From contig JAIGNY010001609.1 of assembly GCA_020152595.1 (NCBI GenBank), positions 215,001 to 279,000 of the forward strand: a stretch of DNA of 64,000 bases, in the 5' to 3' direction. The stretch is from Chiridota heheva. Taxonomy: Eukaryota; Echinodermata; Holothuroidea; Apodida; Chiridotidae. Shown one piece after another: positions 33,296 to 45,515 of the stretch (its first letter is position 1; the number at the start of each line of letters is the position of its first letter). The notes beneath the pieces were generated by a model. The model saw only the letters and a program-made list of their open reading frames with translations, was not told the DNA's origin and did no database searches. The position numbers were made by a program, and so were the translations under genes.

Positions 33296-33445
33296 ATGGC
33301 TAAAGTGTCATTGCAGTTTTCTTCGCAATTCAGTGTTTCAGATCCCGCTCAGCGTCCTATTCTGATCATTGGACAGCTTCCTCATTTGCACAGTGTTCCA
33401 TTTCAAACCCTTTCAAAGAAATTGGAACCAAGAGTTGACGAACAG
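33296..33445 (+). CDS. NPEPL1: Probable aminopeptidase NPEPL1, exon 1
   Basis: NPEPL1 is a member of peptidase family M17 (leucyl aminopeptidase), a cytosolic metalloenzyme expected to remove N-terminal residues from peptides. Exon 1 supplies the start of the N-terminal domain: MAKVSLQFSSQFSVSDPAQR, then PILIIGQLPHLHSVPF and KLEPRVDEQ. It matches the vertebrate NPEPL1 start closely in length and pattern (MAxVxLQF, GQLxHLHxVP, KLxPRV). The ATG is the first in frame and the donor is CAG|GTAAAC at 33446. It is 50 codons long and ends in phase 0. Intron 1 is 14.5 kb and full of repeats. The six exons in this window give 299 codons; vertebrate NPEPL1 is a little over 500 residues, so the rest lies to the right. 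Confidence 0.9.
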
Positions 33446-34580
33446 GTAAACAAAATTGATATTTTTGTCACACAGCCTAACGTTAACGTTATATTAATTA
33501 TTATCAACATAGAAAGTACACATAGTAACATTGGCATATGCCCACTAACGTTAGGCCTAGACCGTTTAGGGGTCGTTTCTGTTAGGTCATCCTGCTTCCC
33601 ATACGGATCTAGTTCTGATACAATGAATGATACTAGGGCGGATAGTGACATAAGTGATGAAGCAAAAAAACTAGTAGACTTAGCCTAAAAATCGCTATAA
33701 TGGAGGTCAGAGGTCAGACATCGGAAATGTTGTGGTGCACGGCGACGTAACAATGCTTTTTTGACGATCTCAAACTTCAGTCAAAGGAGAAAACCAACAG
33801 TCAGTTATCATTGCAGTCAATGGAAGAAAAACCTATTTGTTGTCATTTTTCAACAAATACTGGACAAAATTTATTTTTCTTCACAAATGTATGAGTACCA
33901 TTCATTTTCGCTGACTGGCTAAGGCGACTCCACTATTCATAAAAAATATCCCATTGACTGTAGGCCTAATGATAAAGTTTTGCCTCCAACTTAGCAAAAC
34001 CGTACTGAGCCCGTACACGGTTATGTCTCTCCGACCTAGAAAATTGGAGCTAGCCTAACATTAGTCGTCATATAGCCTAACGTTACCTCGTTCCAGGCCT
34101 TTTGTTTTACATCCCCACTAATATATATATATTTTTTTTCTTGTTGGCTGTGCTGACCTTAGGTGTTCTTAGCATTATGGCAACCTATATATACTCATCT
34201 ACATATATATAACAAGGTAAGTCAACTACCAACCTGAAGTTAGCCTCAGATTCAGATTCATTATTCAGCCTCAAGATTCAGATTTGGATTCAGCTAGTGA
34301 GCCTACACCTCAATACAATGCTGTTGCAATATTATGCAACATCATCAAAACAACAAACTTTTACTTTCGGTGGCTACCAACTTTTCTCCTTACCTTGTAA
34401 ACACGAAAAACTTAGTAAGTGAAGTAGGCCTAAGTGTGTTTGATTTTTCAGTGAGAAGGAAGTTGATTCTGTTATCGAAAATAAAGTCTCCCAGAAAAAT
34501 CTGGGAACTTTTTCTTGAGACGTGGTAAATCCCATTGACTTTTGATTAGTGTGTGGCGCCACTTTTTCAAAGAATATGGG
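33446..34580. other. Start of NPEPL1 intron 1, no clear feature
   Basis: A (TA)n/T-run lies near 34120-34210. 'accaacctgaagttagcctc' (about 34223-34242) is the inverse of 42252-42270, outside the satellite arrays on the other side. No exon recognised. Confidence 0.45.
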
Positions 34581-34629
34581 CACATACCCAAATCGGTAGA
34601 TTTGGATATCAGCTCTATTTGGGTATGTG
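34581..34629. repeat. Perfect 13-bp stem hairpin
   Basis: CACATACCCAAAT (34581-34593) and ATTTGGGTATGTG (34617-34629) are perfect inverted repeats around a 23-bp loop. The terminal words GGGTATGTG on both sides suggest a tiny MITE. Confidence 0.75.
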
Positions 34630-34899
34630 AACTCGTACTAGGATTCAGCCAGCCTCAGATTTGAATTCAGACTTAGCATTTTTTGAGCATTTTTTGCCAT
34701 GTCGCGGTACCATGCTTGCATATTCAATGGAATAAATTGCAATTTTGCCATCAGTTTTCAATAGTACTTTTCCCTTATGTTTTTTGGTTTCAGTCTCTTT
34801 CTTCCTTCTTATGATCTCCTGGCAATTAGTTCTGTTAGTAATAATAGTGCATCGGCTGGCGATGGGTGTTCTGAACAATTTTTTGTACTCATTACTGTC

Positions 34900-36221
34900 C
34901 TTGATTGCCTTGACAGCCCCCAAAGTAGTTGGTGGACCAACACAACCGCAGATGTGAGACCTCGTATGTGAGCCCAAAGGGTTAAATGGTGTACTATGTG
35001 GTCAATTTAAAGTCCAGGTTATTGATCCTTGGGTTACTTGGGGCTCCCAAACTAGCCCGTGGACCAACATACCGTATATACACATGGGATCTACACTCCA
35101 ATGAATGATTTAATATACTGTATGTACAATATCCAATTAATCCATCAGGCAACCTCATATGAATGGCCAAGTGGCATATTATGTGGTTAGTTATTTTTAG
35201 AATCGGGTTTTGGGCACTTTGGTGCCCTGGGCTCCAAAACTTGCTCGTGGACCAACATACCGCATTTAAATAAAAGACCCCACACCCACATGAAGAATTT
35301 GACATATGTGTCATATGGATTGAAACCATTAGTCACCCTCAACAACAGGCCCAATTGGCATATTATGTTGTCAATTTTTGAAATTGGGGGTTTCAGCCCA
35401 TGGGTACACTGGGGCTCCTAAACTAGCTTGTGGACCAAGATACTCGAATAAAGATGTGCGACCCCACACCCCAGAAATAATTTGATATATCTGCCATATC
35501 CATTGCATCCGTCAAGCACGTTCAAAGATGGGCCCAATTTTCTTACAATCTGATAATATATTTTGAGTCCAGAGTTTCAGCCTTGGGGCTTCTAAATTAG
35601 CTCACGGACCACATACCCGTAAATACACGTTGAACCCTAACCTCAGAGGAGTAATTTCATATAGGTCCTATATCCATGAAGATGTCAGGCCCCCCTAAAA
35701 ATGGCCCCAAATGGCATATTATGTGGTCATTTTTTTTTTCAGGATTTTGGCCCTTGGGTGTCCTCTGACTCCTTAACTAGCTCATGTACCAACATAGCGG
35801 ATATAGATATGAGACCAGATACCCCCAGGACTAATTTGATATATGTACCTTATCCATTGAAGCTGTCAGGCATGCTCAAAAATGGGCCCAAATTGCATAT
35901 TATTATTTATTTTTTGGCCTTTGGGTTTCCTAAAACTCATAAACTTGCTCATGGACAAACATAATCGCATAACCACATTGGATCTGAAGACCAATTGAGT
36001 AATTTGGTATCATTTCATATGGATTAAAGCTATCAGGCATCCGAAAAAATGAGCCCAAATATCATATTTTGTTGTCCATTTAAAAAAAGAAAAAAAAAGG
36101 GAAAGGGATTTTCGGCCTTTGAGTGCTTTGCGGTTCCTAAACTAGCTTGTGAACTCGCATACCAGAAAATAAATGAAAAATCAGACCCCTCTACGAATAA
36201 TTTGACATATGTGAAATATCC
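34900..36221 (+). repeat. ~180-bp satellite array, left block
   Basis: Divergent units of 167-198 bp. The 'gctcgtggaccaacata' box recurs at about 35061, 35248, 35431, 35605, 35785, 35952 and 36150. Other constant boxes are 'aaatgggcccaaatggcata', 'ttatgtggtcatttt', 'cccttgggtaccctggggct' and 'ccatatccattgaagccgtc'. Units are much older (more diverged) than the minisatellites. The block is cut by a LINE at 36222. Confidence 0.9.
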
Positions 36222-37061
36222 TCGTCAGCAATTAGCTAAAGCTGGAGTCCAATCCATCAAAGTTAGTGATGCTGAATTAAAACCATCTGTTATTGTAAAA
36301 AATTTGGGTGTTTATTTGGACAATCACATGTCTATGAATATTCATATTGGAAAAGTTTGTTCCAAAGCTTATCATCATGGTCTTTATAACATTCGTCAGA
36401 TTGCCAAATATCTTGATGTAGATTCCATGAAAACCCTTATTAATGCTTTTCTTATAATTCACATTGATTATTGTTATTCACTTCTTGTTGGACTACCTGA
36501 TTATTAACTTCACAGAATTCAAAGAATACTTAATGGTGCTGCTCGGTTGATTTTCAGACTACCAAAATTTTCTCACATTAATGCTGTTTTGAAATCCCTT
36601 CACTGGTTACCAGTCAAACAAAGAATTGATTATAAATTTATTTTACAAGTTTTCAAGTGCATTAAAGGCCTTGCTCCAAAATATTTATGTGAAATGGTAG
36701 TTGAAAAACCATCCCGCTATGACTTTCGTTTCAAGTCTCTATTTGTTCTCGTATTAAGCATAAAACTTTTGGCGAAAGGGCCTTTGCTTATAAAGGTCCT
36801 TGGTTGTGGAATTCACTCCCAAATGTATTAATAATGTATTCCTGACCTCCTTCAAAACTAAGCTTAAAACTTTTTTGTTTAAAAAGACATTAATCTTGTA
36901 ATGTGCAGCTTGATCTATTGTATTTCTATTTATGTTGTCATTTCTGTATTCTTATTTTTGTTTTCGTATCGTAATTTCCTTGTATGTAAAGCGCTTTTGA
37001 ATGTTTTTACAAAATTAGCGCTATATGAATTTATGTATTATTATTATCATTTATTATTATC
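36222..37061 (+). mobile_element. 5'-truncated CR1/L2-type LINE inserted in the satellite
   Basis: Encodes the C-terminal part of a reverse transcriptase protein: VIVKNLGVYLDNHMSMNIHI, ICNIRQI-like NIRQIAKYLDVD, HIDYCYSLLVGLPDY, then after a stop HRIQRILNGAARLIFRLPKF and LKSLHWLPVKQRIDYKF, KCIKGLAPKYL. These are hallmarks of the CR1/L2 group. Stops at 36506 and frame changes near the end make it non-functional. The 3' end reads 'agcgctatatgaatttatgt' with ATT repeats. The satellite continues across the insertion, with 'tatcct' on both sides (36217-36222 and 37057-37062) as a possible short target duplication. Confidence 0.85.
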
Positions 37062-39235
37062 CTTTGAAACCGTCAGGTACCCTCAAAAATGGGCCCAAAT
37101 GGCATATTATTTGGTTATTTTGAGGAAATTCGGGGATTTTGGTCCTTGGGTACCCTGGGGCTCTCAAACTAGCTCCTGGACCAACATATCCGCATATACA
37201 CATGGGACACTACACATGGGACACTACACATGGGACACTAAGACCAAATGAGTAGTTTAATATATGTGCTAATGGATTGATGTCATCAGGCACCCCTAAA
37301 AATGGGCCAAATATGGTATGTTATGTGGTCTTAAAAAAATGGTGTTTTCGGCCCTAAATGGCTGTCCTGGCTGCCTGGAGCTCCTAAACTAGCTTGTGGA
37401 CAGCATACCCGCATAAACACATGAAACCAGTTGACAAATGTAATATACAGTATGTGCCATATATCCATTAAAGCCGTCAGGCATGTTGCTTTTTAATTTG
37501 TTTCGGCCCTTGGGTACCTAAGGGCTCTAGAACCAGCTCGTATACCAACATACCTAAATGTAGATATCAGACCTGAAACGTCAAATGATGATTTGATATA
37601 TGTGTCATATGGATTGAAGCCTTCAGGCATCCTCAAAATGGGCCCAAATTAATTTTGTGAAATTGTGGGTTTTTTGCCCTTTTGTACCCTGGGGCTCCCA
37701 AATTAGTTTGTGGACCCGCATATACATCATTAACATGGGACCTCTTGATTGATAAAAGTAATTATTTGACATATCCATTGAAGCCGTCATACACCCTCAA
37801 AAATGGACCCAAATGATACGTGGTTAATTTTTGTAATTCAATGTTTTCGGCCCTTTGGTTGGGTGCCCTGGGACTCATAAATTAGCTTGTGTACCAACAT
37901 ACTAGACCAGACACCCCTGGGAGTAATTAGATATATGGATTGAAGCCAAGGCAATATCCTTACAAATGGGCGCAGCAGCATGTAATGTGTTTAATTTGCT
38001 GCTGAAATTTGGGGATTTAGGAACCTTGAGTACCATGGGACTCCTAGCTAGTTCGTAGACCAGCATACCCACATACATGGGACCCCTTGGCCAAAGTAAA
38101 ATTTGACATATGTATGTGACATATCCAATGAAGTTGTCAGGCACCATAAAACTGGACCCAGATTTTATGTTATGTGGTTACTAAATTTGTGAAATTCGAT
38201 GTTTTTGGCCTCTGGGTGCCTTGGTGCTCTTAAAGTGGCTTGTGGACCAACATAGCCGAATATAGAAGTGAGACCATACACGCCCATGAGTAGTGTGCTA
38301 CATGGATTGATGTTGTCAGGCACCATCACAAATTGGCACAAAAGGCATATTATGTTGTCATTTAGAAAAATCATGGTTTTCTGCTCTTGGCTGCATGGGG
38401 CTCTTAAACTAGCTCATGGATCACCATACCCACATACATGGGACCCCTTGACCAAAGGAAAATTTGACATACGTATGTGACATATCCATTGAAGCCGTTA
38501 GGCACCCTTAAAAATGGACCCAAATGTCATTATTATGTGGTTACTTTGTTTTAATTTGATGTTTTCGGCCCTTGGTTACCCCAGGGCTCCTAAACTAGCT
38601 CATGGACCAACATAGCTGAATATAGATATGAGATCAGACTCCCCCAGGAGTAGTGTGCTATGTGGATTGATGTTGTCAGGCATGCTCACAAATTGGCACA
38701 AAAGGGATGTAATATGTTGTCATTCAAAAACAAACAAAAAAATCAGGTTTTTGGCCTTGGCTGCCCTGGTGCTATTAAACTAGCTCATGGACCAACATAC
38801 CTGCATATGCCCATGGACTGCTGTTCCAAAGCAATAATTATAATGGCATATTATGTGGTCATATAGTTTTTAATTCTGGGTTTTGGGCCTTTGAGACCGA
38901 AGGGCTCCAAACCAGCTCATGGACTAACATATCCGAATATAGAGATGTAAAACCTCAAACTTGTTGGAATAATTTGATATATGTGCCATATGCATTGAGC
39001 CATCATGCCTTCTCAAAAATGGCCCAAATGGCATATTATGTGGACATTTTTTTTATTCGGGTATTTTGCCCTTCTGTGTCCTTGGGCTCCCATAGTAACC
39101 TGTGGACCAACATACCCGCATATAGATATAAGACCCCACACCCATATATTAATTTGACAAATGTGCCATGGATTGAAGCCGGCAGGCATCCTAAAAATGG
39201 GCCCAATCTGCATATAATATAATCATTTGTTTTCA
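37062..39235 (+). repeat. ~180-bp satellite array, right block
   Basis: Continues the array of 34900-36221. The 'ggaccaacata' box recurs at about 37177, 37397, 37540, 37711, 37890, 38056, 38242, 38417, 38602, 38788, 38920 and 39102. Most spacings are 166-187 bp, with deletions (132, 143) and one internal triplication of 'acacatgggacact' (about 37199-37241). All units are in the same orientation. Confidence 0.9.
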
Positions 39236-39820
39236 AGTCCGTTTTTATAAGTTATGCGAGAATTCCTAGATCATAGGAAGTGAAACATGTTCTTCATTTG
39301 GGGAGGGGAGGGGGAGGCACAAAGATATGCTACAACACTTTTTCAATGATAAAAAAAATAACTTTGTTGGGGGGAACCATATAGGTCACTTCAGCATTGG
39401 GGGCACCATTTGGTCACTGCAACATTGGGTGGGGGGGGGGACGTTCCCCTTGTCCTCGGTTCTTACGCCTATGTAAATGATAAACGGACAGCTGGAATAT
39501 AAGTTATTGTAATTATTGAACTTAATACTTGATGTCAAATACAATCTTTTGGGTTTCCAGTGCCACAGTTTCCCATGATTACATTTATCATTGAACAAAA
39601 GATGGTATTGTACTAGCTCTGACCTGTTGACTGCAAAAGGTGGTTTTATATCCTGAGAAAGTTAAACAACACCATTGGCTCTATCTTGTTCTGTTTACAT
39701 TATTGCAGTAACCCTCTAGTGTAATAATGGTCTCAATTATCCAAAGATATTCAAATGTCTGGTTGTAAACACTTTTGGAAACTAATTCCCACAGGTTTTC
39801 TATGTTGATGCAACAATTAT
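39236..39820. other. NPEPL1 intron 1, no clear feature
   Basis: Contains two G-runs (about 39300 and 39428) and nothing else recognised. Confidence 0.45.
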
Positions 39821-40374
39821 TTAAAGATATATGGACAGAATATAAGTAATAATGAGCTTAAAATTATGAGAAAAATAATAACTGTTAAAATAATGGGATA
39901 TACTCCATGTAAGACCTACTTTAAATATATGCTAAATTTAACATATATTATATGTAAATATATTAATAAATTAAGTCATGTATAAATATATATGTATGTA
40001 AATTAGATCATGTATGTGTATATATATATATATATTATATATATTTATATATATATATATACACACACACACACTTATGGATATAGATATATGTATATAT
40101 ATATCACAGCTTTAATTTAATACTTTAGGAAAAGGTTCAAACAATGATATTATATCACAGCTCACAATGCTTTGGGAAAGGGTGCAAACAATAAGCTAAC
40201 ATATGTAAATTTCACGGTGTTCTTGTGCACATGCCGACTTCAAAAACTGCTGTGCAATGTGTAATTAAGGAAATGTTTGACACATTTTGATCATGAGACT
40301 TGCTAGTTTCATGGTTTTCAGTATATTTTCGGCTACCTTAGCTAATGTTTTTACCTATATCAATATACCTTTAA
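39821..40374. mobile_element. TTAA-flanked inverted-repeat element
   Basis: Starts TTAAAGATATATGGACAG and ends 'tatatcaatatacctttaa', related to the termini of the element at 12603-13314 and ending in TTAA on both sides. The interior carries a (TA)n/(CA)n microsatellite (about 40018-40105) and a ~60-bp tandem duplication with 'atatcacagct' (about 40100-40192). No open frame. Confidence 0.6.
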
Positions 40375-41459
40375 GTGGTGGTTTATTTGTAGTCCCAGAA
40401 AACACGAAACGTTGTCATAACATTTTGTCTTAGGTTTTAATAATATCAAAATGCTGTGTCATAAAAACAACAAATTTCATATAATTTTATGCAAAAGATG
40501 TTTTATTATATAATTTTTATGTTTAAAAAAAATGTTATTTGAAAAGAATGTCATAAAAACATTTTCATGACACTACAAAATGATATTATAAAAACATTTC
40601 CATAATTTTGAAAAAATGTTTTTATTGATGTTTTTAAAACATTGTATTTTACTGGGGTAGTAATTATCTTTTGAGTATATGGCTATACAATGCCAAAAAG
40701 CCTTTTGTGAGGTAGACCAACCCAACCATGAAAATTGTAGTGCCATTCAGAATACAAAACAATCGATGTAACTAAGTGTGTGTGTATTTAGTGTATCCCT
40801 TTAAAAAGCTATTTCCTTACAGCGACCACAAATGCAGGAGGATGAAAGTACAGGCTTGTGGTTGTGGACATACAGGCTTGTGCTTTCACCAAGGACCTGC
40901 TAAATAGCAGGTCACTGGTTGCACAAGGGAGTAAATGGCAATGTATTTGCTGTTTTGAACTAGAGAGTACAATTACTGAGAGTGCAATGATGCGTAAAAC
41001 CTCATCATAGGCTTTCAGGCAATAACTCGGTTACTGAGCAGAGATTTTAAACATGCCTCTTGTGGATTGCGCCTCATTAATTTGTAGGGTGGACTAATGT
41101 TCAAATTGTCATCATTACATTAATAACCCTGTTTGCAAGCATATGGATATGATTGCACAAATATCAATATACTGTATGAGGAGTCAGAAATAACGGTTTG
41201 TTTATGCCAGGCCAGTAAATCGCCTTCCGCTAGAGATAAGGGATTATGCGACAGAACCAGTTATAACTTGTTCTTTGGAGGGGTGGGGGTGATGTAATGG
41301 TCGTGTGTAGCTTGATTTTAGGTGAGAGTTGTAGGGGAGGAAATTAGGGGGGAAAGAGGGTTGTGAACCTATGTTTTTTTCTAATACTTGATGGTGTGGT
41401 GGGAAATGTGAAGCATGGGCAGAAGAGGATTGAAAAATGTAGAGATCACTGGCTACAAA
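40375..41459. other. NPEPL1 intron 1, no clear feature
   Basis: Between 40390 and 40640 there are several loose repeats of 'aaaacatttt'/'atgtcataaaaac'. No gene recognised. Confidence 0.4.
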
Positions 41460-41985
41460 GGGCCGAAAACCTGAAATTTCATCAAAACATGCCATTTAGG
41501 CCCATTTAAGATCGTGCCTGATGGCTTCAATGGATATGTCGCATATGTCAAATTATTCCTTTGGTCAAGGGGTCTCATGTGTATATGCGGATATGCTGGT
41601 CCACGAGCTATTTTAGAAGCCCCAGGGCACCAAAGGGCCGAAAAAAAATTTCAACAAGTCCCATGTAATATGGTCATTTGGGCCAATATTTTTTAGTGTG
41701 CCTGACAGCCTTCAATGGATATGGGACCTATATGAAACTACTTCTAGGATCTTTGGGTCCAACATGTATATGCGGGAATGTTGATCCACGAGCTTGTTTA
41801 GAAGCCCAGGGCTGCAAAGGGCCGAAAACCTGAAATTTTATCAAAATATGCCATTTGGGCCCATTTTAGAGGGTGCCTAACGGCTTTCAATGGATATGTC
41901 GCATATGTCAAATTATTCCTTTAGTCAAGGGGTCCCTTGTGTATATGCGGGTATGTTGGTCCATGAGCTAGTTTAGAAGCATCAA
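41460..41985 (-). repeat. ~180-bp satellite, inverted block of three units
   Basis: Same satellite as 34900-39235 in the opposite orientation. 'tgttggtccacgagc' boxes lie at about 41598, 41784 and 41958, with 'aaagggccgaaaa', 'atatgccatttgggcccat' and 'ggcttcaatggatatgtc' around them. It forms a long inverted repeat with the main array across a ~2.2-kb spacer. Confidence 0.9.
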
Positions 41986-42387
41986 CGAAGACACCAGATT
42001 GCTGTTGCCTTTGATTGTTGTCTTTCCCCATTATATTCAACTGCAGTCATAATGTGCTGTTCCACCACATCACTGACTACGCTAGTATATATTGCTAGGA
42101 GATCCTACGAAGGAGAAAGAAAAAAAAAACTTAAAAGAAAATAACATATCCCGCATTTAATGATAGCATTGCACTGAACACACCTAAGTACATGTATACA
42201 CATTACACCAGTTCCACATGGTAGGTAAAAACACGAAGTCTGAATATGAATCTAAGGCTAACTTCAGGTTGGTAAGTCAAAACTCCTAGTCCTACCACGA
42301 CTTTCAAAACGTATATGAAAAATCCTGTTTTTTTGTTTATTACATTTTGTTTACTGAATCATTTAATTACTTTTTTAACTGTTTAAT
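41986..42387. other. NPEPL1 intron 1, right shoulder of the inverted satellite
   Basis: 'ggctaacttcaggttggtaa' (about 42250-42270) is the inverse of 'accaacctgaagttagcctc' at 34223-34242, with flanking similarity over about 35 bp. No gene recognised. Confidence 0.5.
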
Positions 42388-42525
42388 TTTTTTCCGATGA
42401 GATGTACAAACAATGAATTTTCTATTAAAGTTTTTTACGTTAAATGCCTGACAGTTTTTGTTGAAATTGATGACATGGAAGAAGCAGCACTTCAGTATTA
42501 TTTTAACAATAACGAACTGGGTATG
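42388..42525 (+). repeat. Dispersed repeat with short decayed reading frame, copy 1
   Basis: Inverse of 45350-45515. It contains an ATG frame beginning MRCTNNEFSIK and, after divergence, EEAALQYYFNNNELG. The second copy, on the minus strand, begins with the same MRCTNNEFSIK and has EEAALQYYFDKNEPG in another frame. The shared peptides suggest a decayed coding element. I do not recognise the protein. Confidence 0.5.
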
Positions 42526-45349
42526 TATCATTACCAGATGAAGATTCATGTGTTGATAAGGGGTCCAGGGTGAGAAAACATTGGTTTCATAAAATTCAGA
42601 CATTCAATTTGGATGGAAGAGGGAATACATGTACAAAAATTAAAGACATATCGGAGGATATGCGCTTCTTTTTCAGGGAGTTAACAAAGCAATTTGTATA
42701 AATATGGACCAGCAACATCTTGTACTAAAAAAATGTTTTTAATTAAAGCCACAAAGATAATCTCTTTTTTTATTGCTATATAGATATGCACAAAGGCAAA
42801 CTAGTTTCTGGTCATCAATGGGCAAAAGGAAATGTAGGGCTATGATAACAAGCCATTATTGATATGACATTAAATAACTTCTGTGAAAGTTTGTTAGATG
42901 TACTTACGAGGGCCCAAGAGAATGATTGGAGAATATCTGTCATTCGTGCAGGCAGGGAAAGTATCGTTACACTTTTGGGTAAATTTGTCTCATTTGATCA
43001 AAGGTTTGGATGAGTATTATGAGCTTATACCAACCCCATGCAGTTGGGGCTTTGTATAAAATGCACATCAAACTGTGTGCAGTGACAAAGGTCATCAGAT
43101 CAAATTGTATCTATTTCACTAATTTTTAAATAATTTGGGACATGCTAACAGCAGTTAGAATACAGCAAAATTCATTTCCAGATAACAAGCCTAACAATTG
43201 GCAGACTACATATGGTTTAGGACGGCGATTCTTAATTGGCAGTCCGCGAGCCAAATCTGGCCCACCAGACAATCCAATCTGGCCTGCGAACAATAGTCAT
43301 TATATAATGCAATACAGTGCATTGCATGTAAGATCAATCCGAATGAGATCGGTAAAAATTGCAAAAAACTCATTTATTTTGTTTTTTCCTAGGCATATCA
43401 GCTCACTAAAACATCGCGGCTTATCAAATAAAATGTTATCTTTAGCTCCGCTATAGATTGGGCTTGCAGCTTGTTAAAGGAAGGTGGATAAGAAAACTGC
43501 CGACGTCTGGCATACACCCAAATAATTGCGCACGCTCTCAACTTGTTTGTATTCAGGGATTTTTTTGACGGGTTTTGTTTGTCACATGACACTGGTTTTA
43601 CCACGTGATTGGCTTTTGGCCTAAAGCTGTTGTGAAATGATGGCCCTTCGAAAAATGTAATTAAGAACCCTTGGATCCTTGAATTAAGATCCTTGTCCAC
43701 TTTTAAGATACCGGCAGACTGTCAGAGCAAGAATTGGTGACGCTTCCTTGCAATTTTGTTATATTCCCCGAAGTTTGCAGTAGAGGCAAACAATATATTT
43801 TGCCATTTTTTATCAATATATATCTTAATGATATTGTACCTTTGAATAATATATAGGACTTAGCAGATGGGCGGAAACCCCTATATATAGGGATGTCGGA
43901 AGGAGCTCTGAAAAAATGAAATGAAGGCGCTTGTTTGACATTAATTGAGGGGCACTTTTCATTTTCAGAAATGGGCACTTTTGTCCGTTTTAAAAAAGTG
44001 GGGAGGGGGGGACATTCCTCCTGGCCTCCTGTAGACGGAATTTGGGGGAGCAAGGGACCTCCCCCACTTTTTTTAAAATGTATACTTCGATTTAAAGGTA
44101 GATTTTTGTATCTTAACATGATTTTGTAATTCTCCCCTCCCCCCCCCCTTCCTCCCTCCCTAACTTTTGACCCTTCCCCTACTTTCAGAGGAGAAATCCC
44201 ACTATGGGTTTTAGAATGGGGAGTCAGGACCAATGTTGGCAATTGCCCATAGGGCAAATAGGTAAAAGGCCTAGGCCTACTTTTGAAAATTATATTGGAG
44301 TTCCATTGCCCTCCCACCACGGCCCTCACGGCACATTGAAAATATCATTTTGTATTTTCAAATAAATACTAAATGTATTTTACATCTTCTAAGTCGGTGT
44401 ATTTCTATTCATTTTCAAACTTCAAGAATGACTTGGAATAATTTCTTAAAACTTTCAAAAGGGCACCTCCTGTTCCGGTCCACCCTCAACTTTCAAATGG
44501 GCACCGCCTTCCTACTTTCGCCCCTAACTCTATGGCAAGGGGAAGTGGCCCCCTTGTTCCAGTGGTCCAGGTATCATTGTCTATATACATGTAGCAAGGG
44601 CTTAATCATAAGGCCTGGTGTCTTGGGGGAACCGCAAAAGAAGGTATGGAAAAAAAAAATCATGCTCTAAAAATCATTTTAAAAAGAGAAGTACAAATAA
44701 CTACGAGAGAAACAAAATTCAAAATTACAATTTGTGACATTTTGGTCTGCAAAGTCATGCATAATTTCCTGACAGTCAAGTTTGCGGAAATTTAACGACG
44801 TATACATCAATGATAATGTCATTAAGAAGTCATAATTCATATTTACAAAAGGGTCCAGTCAATTAGAAGTATAGGGCCCATCTAATAGAGATAAATAAGT
44901 CGTTCCATTCCTTCCCTTGCTATCTCAATGGGGCCTGTTCAGTCATATGTTGAGCCCACCAAAAAAGGTATATAGAATGGGTCTTCCTTTCTGTATGGGC
45001 AGCTTATATGAGTCTATAATAGGCTTATCCAAGAAATAATTTGAATTGGTGTGTGCAGTAAGCCACACCAATAATTGTAGGTTGTATCTACTACTCATTT
45101 AGCAAACAAGAAAGTCAAGTGTTACACTTTATTTTAGACAAATATATCTTAAAGTTCATATATACTAACTAACAGTAAACAGCAGAAAAATTTACGAGGT
45201 GACAACTGTTTGTTGTTCTCTTGAGTTCATATACAGTACACATTTTTAATTTTGTGTTGGAATTGTTAACATTAATAGTGGCTCTTTTCAACTTTCGACC
45301 AATCGGCTCAAATTTCGTTTGTGTACACCATGATGCCATTGTAATCTTC
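42526..45349. other. NPEPL1 intron 1 between two inverted repeat copies
   Basis: Mostly featureless. At about 43215-43270 the text 'gcagtccgcgagccaaatct' and 'ggcccaccag' resembles GC-rich ends of hAT elements ('ccgcgggcca...ggccc' type), but I found no partner end or target duplication. C/G runs near 43996-44160 produce long frames on both strands, which I do not call. Confidence 0.35.
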
Positions 45350-45515
45350 ACCCGGTTCATTCTTGTCAAAATAATACTGAAGTGCTGCTTCTTCCTGATG
45401 TCATCGTGGACATTTCTTTTGTTTGCAGCAAATTGTCGGGCATTTAGCGTGTAATGGGGCAGACTTTTTATAGAAAATTCATTGTTTGTACATCTCATCG
45501 GAAAAAATAGAAAAA
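45350..45515 (-). repeat. Dispersed repeat with short decayed reading frame, copy 2
   Basis: Reverse complement of 42388-42525 with substitutions and small gaps. Shared landmarks are 'caaaataatactgaagtgct', 'ttgtcgggcatttagcgt' and 'gaaaattcattgtttgtaca'. See copy 1 for the peptides. Confidence 0.55.

Noticed and set aside
33446..33688. Read-through of NPEPL1 exon 1 to a stop at 33688
   Set aside because: Similarity to NPEPL1 stops exactly at the CAG|GTAAAC donor and resumes in phase at 47954.
43703..44329. 208-codon minus-strand frame
   Set aside because: Contains low-complexity G/C runs, no recognised domain, and no consistent splice signals.
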